Below, piece by piece: positions 60,487 through 64,000 of a stretch of 64,000 nt of DNA; the stretch's first letter is position 1, and each line of letters begins with the position of its first letter. A program made the position numbers and the translations under genes. Source of the stretch: DATJGR01 sp963812255 (GTDB lineage: Bacteria > Pseudomonadota > Gammaproteobacteria > Pseudomonadales > Azotimanducaceae); contig CAWEUM010000005.1 of the NCBI GenBank assembly GCA_963812255.1, forward strand, positions 1,860,001 to 1,924,000, in the 5' to 3' direction. Under the pieces are notes generated by a model. That model saw nothing but the letters and a program-made list of their open reading frames with translations. It did not search any database and had not been told where the DNA came from.

Positions 60487-61008
60487 ATGGCGATTCCGTT
60501 CTTCTGTCGGCAGTGTATTGCAGTCTGCATCGGCGTGTTGCTTTGCGGGTGCATGACCAATCCAAAGCCTTGGGACCAAGGTATGGCACGCTTCTGTACA
60601 CAGGCCAACGGATATCGACTCGGTTATGAAGGAGCGGAACTGACGAACGTCTGTCCGGATCCGTTGGCGCTTGCTTATCTCGACGGATACCAGTCCGGGT
60701 ATTCGATCTATCTGACGCGATTGGAAATCGACGCAACCGAAGGCGCGATCGAATCCAAATCGGCCGAGTTGGAGCATATCTGGTCGATGCTGGATGTCGC
60801 CAACGGCGATCTCTCGCGGGGCGACCTCGACTCCGGAGCACGCGCGCGTCGGCTCGCCCAGTCGGCTTCGCTAACGACCCGCCAGCGCCAGATCACGCGT
60901 GAAATCGACGAACTCGAAGCCGATCTGTCGGCGCGCAAATCGCAACTGTCAGAACAGCTATCAGAACAACGAGTCTGGCAGCGTCAGGCCGTCGCAAACA
61001 ACCACTGA
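60487..61008 (+). CDS. DUF2799 lipoprotein
   Basis: A 173-aa lipoprotein (signal QCIAVCIGVLLCGC with Cys after LCG). The DUF2799 motif FCTQANGYRLGYEGAELTNVCP and LDGYQSGYSIYL are clear; a Glu-rich coiled coil (IDELEADLSARKSQLSEQL) ends the protein. Function unknown. Convergent with the flavin monooxygenase 4 bp away. The start codon is uncertain since no strong ribosome site is seen. Confidence 0.8.
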   Translation: MAIPFFCRQCIAVCIGVLLCGCMTNPKPWDQGMARFCTQANGYRLGYEGAELTNVCPDPLALAYLDGYQSGYSIYLTRLEIDATEGAIESKSAELEHIWSMLDVANGDLSRGDLDSGARARRLAQSASLTTRQRQITREIDELEADLSARKSQLSEQLSEQRVWQRQAVANNH

Positions 61009-61012
61009 CGAA

Positions 61013-62185
61013 TCAGCGCAGCAGCAGGGGATAGTCGAGCGGCGCATTCCACAGCACCTGCGCGACGCTTCCGAATCGTTGTTCATTGGTGAATCCATGG
61101 TGGCGCAAGACCTCCATGTCTCGAATCGCCCGTTCCAGCGGACTCGAGGTGTAGATGACGCTCGAGCCGGCCGCCTCCGCAACCAGCCGTACCACTTCGG
61201 CGCAAGCCTGCACGGTGTGTGTGCCGGCCAGATACAACGCCGCGCGCTCGGCAGGATTCGGTGTATCGTCACGTCGGGCTCGTTGCCAGGCGTCGTCGAG
61301 TGCACTCATGAAGTAGACATGTGCCGAGCGATAGATTCCCAGCGCGCGCCCAAATTTGATCTGTGCGAGCGATCGGAACTTCAACTTCGAATCGCCTGCA
61401 TAGGGTGTCTTACTTTGCGCCAGATCGGTCAGGGATTCGAGCGCTACCTCCGCGACCGCAAGCGCCACCGGCACATAGGTCGCGAACACGATCCGGTGCG
61501 GACACCTGTACAGCGGGCCGTCGTAGTAGGAGTTGCGTTGCGCGTCCATACCGACGCCGATAATCGTGTGGCGTTCGGGCACAAACGTTGCGATTCGGAT
61601 GTCGTGACTGCCGGTTCCGCGCATGCCCATGACAGACCAGTTCGGAACGATTTCGCATTTTGCCATCGGTACGATGACAGCAACCCGCTCGTCGGAATCG
61701 TTGCCCGCGCCGTCGCTTGCGACAATCGCAGGGGTCAGGAACCAGTCCGCGAAACGGCAACCGCTTGCAAATGACGTCTGCCCTTCCACCTCGAAGCCAC
61801 CCGCCACGCGTCTCGCCTTCATCGGCTTGTTGGAACTCGCCGCGACGATCGAGTTCGTGTGGATGCTCCAAAGCTCCTCCACGAGGGCCTTCGGCCAGGT
61901 TGCGGCGGATAGTCGGGCACCGTTCGCAACCATCAGAAACCATCCCGCGCTGCTATCGAGCCGAGCCACCGCTTGAACGACTCTAGCGCACTCCATTGGG
62001 TTGCATTCGATCCCCCCCAACGATTTCGGCAGCAGCAGGTTGACGAGTTCGGCGCGCATCAATGCATCGACTACCTCGGCCGACAACTCACCGTCGCGCT
62101 CGGCCTCGTCACGATGCGCAGCAATTACCGGTGCGATCGCATCGACGCGAGCCAGCAGATCCGGGTATTCTGATTCCAGGTTCAT
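61013..62185 (-). CDS. HsaA-like flavin-dependent monooxygenase (acyl-CoA dehydrogenase fold)
   Basis: A 390-aa protein of the acyl-CoA-dehydrogenase superfamily, group D (HpaB-independent, FMNH2/FADH2-using). RDGELSAEVVDALMRAELVNLLLPKSLGG at the start (positions about 27-55) and GMRGTGSHDIRI in the middle are typical of HsaA, HpaH/C2 and related two-component oxygenases for steroids or phenols. No reductase partner (HsaB) is nearby. Start chosen at 62185, weak site. Divergent from the STAS-like gene. Confidence 0.85.
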   Translation of the reverse strand: MNLESEYPDLLARVDAIAPVIAAHRDEAERDGELSAEVVDALMRAELVNLLLPKSLGGIECNPMECARVVQAVARLDSSAGWFLMVANGARLSAATWPKALVEELWSIHTNSIVAASSNKPMKARRVAGGFEVEGQTSFASGCRFADWFLTPAIVASDGAGNDSDERVAVIVPMAKCEIVPNWSVMGMRGTGSHDIRIATFVPERHTIIGVGMDAQRNSYYDGPLYRCPHRIVFATYVPVALAVAEVALESLTDLAQSKTPYAGDSKLKFRSLAQIKFGRALGIYRSAHVYFMSALDDAWQRARRDDTPNPAERAALYLAGTHTVQACAEVVRLVAEAAGSSVIYTSSPLERAIRDMEVLRHHGFTNEQRFGSVAQVLWNAPLDYPLLLR

Positions 62186-62295
62186 ACGCGCTTCTTTGCG
62201 CCTGGGAAAGCTCACGTTTCGCTGATACTTTGCGCACATTACGCGTAAGGCTGCTCATCTACCATCATTGGGAGTCTCCAAGCACATGGACGCGC

Positions 62296-62757
62296 GTGGC
62301 CGCCCAATATCACATCAATCACGATGACGAGTTCGTTGCGCTGCGACTCGACGGAGAGGTCGATCTCGTCGACGTCTACGAACTCTGTCAGTCGCTGCTC
62401 GCGGACCCGCGCTTCGATCCGAAACTGCCTCAGCTCGCAGATCTTCGAAGTGTCCAGCTCAACCTCAAGCGTGGAGCAATGCGACCGTTCCTGCGATACG
62501 TGACCGCCAAGTATCGGCCTCTCGTCGGCGCACCCATCGCGGTGGTATTCGACGGGTCAAAGGACGACGAATTCTGCGCCGGTGTGTATCAGTTCGCCTG
62601 CAAGCTCTCGAATACCGAAGTCTTCGATGATTACGCTCTGGCGATCAAATGGCTGCTGCGCACCAGTTGGGCGACGCCGAACTCGGCGCTGTCATCGCAA
62701 CCACATAACCCCGGCCGAGATCACGGTGATGAACATCCAGAACAAATAAGGGCTTGA
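62296..62757 (+). CDS. STAS-like / unknown soluble protein
   Basis: A 153-aa protein with VALRLDGEVDLVDVYELCQSLL, PQLADLRSVQL and IAVVFDGSKDDEFCAGVYQ. Strand-helix alternation resembles STAS/SpoIIAA-like proteins of about 120 aa; not a firm family match. The start (GTG) is uncertain, and an Arg-rich upstream extension to 62062 is not credible. The final 22 residues are low-complexity and overlap the antisense small ORF at 62692. Confidence 0.5.
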   Translation: MAAQYHINHDDEFVALRLDGEVDLVDVYELCQSLLADPRFDPKLPQLADLRSVQLNLKRGAMRPFLRYVTAKYRPLVGAPIAVVFDGSKDDEFCAGVYQFACKLSNTEVFDDYALAIKWLLRTSWATPNSALSSQPHNPGRDHGDEHPEQIRA

Positions 62758-62814
62758 GTAAGCCACCAACCGCGCAAACGACTCGCTGTGGCCATTCTGA
62801 TCGTGACCATTCAT
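62692..62814 (-). CDS. 40-aa single-span membrane peptide
   Basis: A small ORF with GGGAG 6 nt upstream of its ATG. The first 18 residues are polar (MNGHDQNGHSESFARLVA), then a strongly hydrophobic span rich in Phe, Trp, Met (SSPYLFWMFITVISAGVM) and the end WLR. It looks like one transmembrane helix. Not recognised. About 315 bp upstream on the same strand lies an SOS-type palindrome inside an inverted repeat; no other gene intervenes. It overlaps the 3' end of the plus-strand STAS-like ORF by 66 bp. Confidence 0.5.
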   Translation of the reverse strand: MNGHDQNGHSESFARLVAYSSPYLFWMFITVISAGVMWLR

Positions 62815-62854
62815 GGACATCTCCCTCACGAGGACACGACCACTTTGTAACCCG

Positions 62855-62868
62855 GTGACCCAGTTCAC
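62855..62868 (-). promoter_or_regulatory. CRP-like site upstream of the small membrane ORF
   Basis: GTGACCCAGTTCAC matches GTGA-N6-TCAC, the core of CRP/Clp sites, 41 nt before the small ORF start. An 8-bp direct repeat TTTGTAAC flanks the area (62844 and 62902). Suggestive only. Confidence 0.25.
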
Positions 62869-63112
62869 GGCAAAGATGTGATCTGGTTATCTTGTGGCTC
62901 GTTTGTAACGCATCAGTGTGGCGGGCCCACGATCGAGGATCTCGCAGTGACCAGACTCGAGACGCGGTCGGATGCGCCCGGGATCGCCCAAAAGTGAAGA
63001 GAATATGGAACCGAGAACGTTAACGCGTTGATGTTGAGACCCTTTTCTAACGGCCCTGAAGATCATCCGAGAATCGCTCTTTTAATCGCCCAACCATGCC
63101 GCTATTCTTAAC

Positions 63113-63198
63113 AGCCTCACCAGTCGATGCTGTATGTTCATACAGTGTTATTCTCCTCGGCAGGGCGAACGCACGCGTACAGCTCGGCTGGTGAGGCT
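63113..63198. repeat. 86-bp element with perfect 11-bp terminal inverted repeat
   Basis: AGCCTCACCAG (63113-63123) and CTGGTGAGGCT (63188-63198) are exact inverted copies 64 nt apart. Between them lies the SOS-type palindrome and a GCTGTA/TACAGC pair that could form an alternative stem. No target-site duplication is seen at the ends. It could be a non-coding RNA, a MITE-like remnant or a structured leader for the minus-strand small ORF. Confidence 0.55.
63130..63145. promoter_or_regulatory. LexA/SOS-box-like palindrome
   Basis: CTGTATGTTCATACAG fits CTGT-N8-ACAG, the gamma/betaproteobacterial LexA box, and is a perfect 6-bp inverted repeat around GTTC. It lies in a 427-bp stretch without larger genes (62815-63241). 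No clear -35/-10 pair fixes the orientation; a weak TTTTAA-17-TATTCT pair reads plus-strand just upstream. Confidence 0.5.
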
Positions 63199-63241
63199 TT
63201 CCGTTCGATCCCCTCGATCACTGAAGAATCGTCTGCGTGCC

Positions 63242-64000
63242 TCAAGGGCCGATGTTGCTCATCACGACACAACCACTCGCCCCGAACATTCCGCCAACGC
63301 CCAAGCACAACGAAATCTCGGCGCCCTGTACTTGTGCTGGAGCCACGCCGCGCAACTGACGAACCGACTCCTGCAACGCGTACATGCCATACATACCTGA
63401 GTGCATGTACGACAACCCGCCACCATTCGTGTTGAGGGGCAGCTTTCCACCGGGACGTGTGTTGCCTTCCCAGATGAATCCCGCAGCTTCACCTCGCTGA
63501 CAGAATCCCAAATCCTCCAATCCATAGATCGGCAGATGCGCAAACGCGTCGTAGATCATCATGTGATGTACGTCGTCATGACCGATGCCGGCAGATTTCA
63601 TCGCCGCTTGTCCCGCCACCCGGAACGCACGCGAACTCGTCAGGTCCACCATCTGACTTACCATCGGCGTCTCGACGCTCTCACCACTGCCAATCACGTA
63701 TACCGGCTTACGTGGAAAATCGCGCGCACGTTCACCGGACACCAATATGAGCGCACCGCCCCCGTCGGTGACGAGGCAACACTCGAGCAAATGAAACGGG
63801 TAAGCGATCATGCGTGAATTCAGCACGTCGTCGACCGTGATCGGCTCGCGAAAACTCGCGCGGGGATTTTTCGATGCCCATTCGCGCTGCACCACGGCCA
63901 CCATCGCGAGCTGCTCGTGCGACATCCCGTACTGCTTCATGTACCGAAGTACCGGGAGCGTAAACATCGTCGGTGGACCGACAACGCCATAGGGTGCTTC
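63242..64000 (-). CDS. Thiolase / acetyl-CoA acetyltransferase-like protein, cut by right edge
   Basis: The C-terminal 252 residues of a thiolase-fold protein; the frame is open to position 64000 (EAPYGVVGPPTMFTLP). VDDVLNSRMIAYPFHLLECC, TDGGGALIL, DAFAHLPIYGLEDLGFC, NTNGGGLSYMHSGMYGMYA and the end ISLCLGVGGMFGASGCVV are typical of the SCP-x/lipid-transfer-type thiolases used in steroid and fatty-acid breakdown. They often pair with a DUF35/OB protein, which may lie outside the window. The catalytic Cys region near the N-terminus is not visible. Confidence 0.85.
   Translation of the reverse strand, partial: EAPYGVVGPPTMFTLPVLRYMKQYGMSHEQLAMVAVVQREWASKNPRASFREPITVDDVLNSRMIAYPFHLLECCLVTDGGGALILVSGERARDFPRKPVYVIGSGESVETPMVSQMVDLTSSRAFRVAGQAAMKSAGIGHDDVHHMMIYDAFAHLPIYGLEDLGFCQRGEAAGFIWEGNTRPGGKLPLNTNGGGLSYMHSGMYGMYALQESVRQLRGVAPAQVQGAEISLCLGVGGMFGASGCVVMSNIGP

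Noticed and set aside
62692..62814. Calling the 40-aa peptide a TisB homologue
   Set aside because: Only the genomic layout is similar; the sequence does not resemble TisB, so no toxin label was given.
63127..63435. 102-aa plus-strand ORF starting at the SOS-type palindrome
   Set aside because: Most of it is antisense to the thiolase; Ser/Thr/Arg-rich with no ribosome site.
1..64000. tRNA, rRNA, CRISPR, insertion sequence or prophage
   Set aside because: No cloverleaf with a T-loop GGTTCGAATCC-type core, no regular repeat array, no transposase or integrase motif was found by reading.

Overview
The window looks like a chromosomal segment of a high-GC (roughly 60-65 % by eye) aerobic gammaproteobacterium, perhaps a soil or freshwater member of the Nevskiales/Steroidobacter type. 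The lineage is an inference. It rests on a Braun/OprI-type alanine-zipper lipoprotein next to an L,D-transpeptidase, a TldD/PmbA pair, a CTGT-N8-ACAG SOS-type palindrome, and many acyl-CoA, steroid-like and carotenoid-cleavage enzymes. No rRNA, tRNA, CRISPR array, phage or insertion sequence was recognised. Coding density is high, and most genes lie in short operons with 4-nt overlaps.

Layout. 0-9 kb (minus strand): LLM flavin oxidoreductase, a broken sugar-lactone oxidase, an intact carotenoid oxygenase, a very large class A penicillin-binding protein, a CcmI-tail-like membrane protein and an acyl-CoA synthetase. 9.3-12.5 kb (plus): DeaD RNA helicase, a 15-codon ORF with a perfect Shine-Dalgarno, and RsgA. 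12.5-20 kb (mainly minus): YvlD-type and MotA/TolQ-type membrane proteins, hydrolase, AI-2E-type permease, M1 aminopeptidase lipoprotein and a NYN/OST-HTH nuclease. 20-26.4 kb: Lpp-like lipoprotein facing an L,D-transpeptidase, GNAT, acyl-CoA dehydrogenase, dodecin, TldD and PmbA. 26.4-33.9 kb (minus): a hydrolase-GNAT-TRIC operon behind a structured leader, an amidase-kinase pair with an SRPBCC remnant, and a GFA-DUF1272-phosphotransferase-hydrolase-cytochrome c' operon. 34-43.7 kb: ExoIII, a six-gene MFS/cupin/GNAT/kinase/PliI/VOC operon, NPD-type oxygenase, a shredded second carotenoid oxygenase, AlkD-like protein, aldo/keto reductase, GST and carbonic anhydrase. 44-48.8 kb (minus): Ada coupled to a 2OG-Fe(II) dioxygenase, a second MFS paralogue, OsmC, VOC, a half-size GyrI domain and an encapsulated-ferritin homologue without a visible encapsulin. 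48.9-64 kb: FAD monooxygenase plus hotdog thioesterase, LytS/LytTR two-component pair, enoyl-CoA hydratase, VIT1-type transporter, PlpD-type patatin, small lipoproteins, cysteine-synthase-like enzyme, ketopantoate-reductase-like enzyme, an HsaA-like flavin monooxygenase, a 40-aa membrane peptide, an SOS-like palindrome inside a long inverted repeat, and a thiolase cut by the right edge.

Functional themes: envelope building and anchoring (PBP, Lpp, L,D-transpeptidase, PliI), alkylation and oxidative DNA repair (Ada, 2OG oxygenase, AlkD-like, ExoIII, OsmC), iron handling (EncFtn, VIT1) and acyl-CoA/aromatic/steroid-like catabolism (FadD-, FadE-, Ech-, HsaA- and thiolase-like enzymes).

The least expected content is in the gaps. 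Four decayed genes (lactone oxidase, carotenoid oxygenase, SRPBCC protein, porin-like barrel) show ongoing gene loss. A compact leader at 28.38-28.51 kb combines a strong promoter, an intrinsic-terminator hairpin and a second hairpin that occludes the start region of the next gene. The 62.7-63.2 kb interval combines an 11-bp inverted repeat, an SOS-type palindrome and a tiny membrane ORF.
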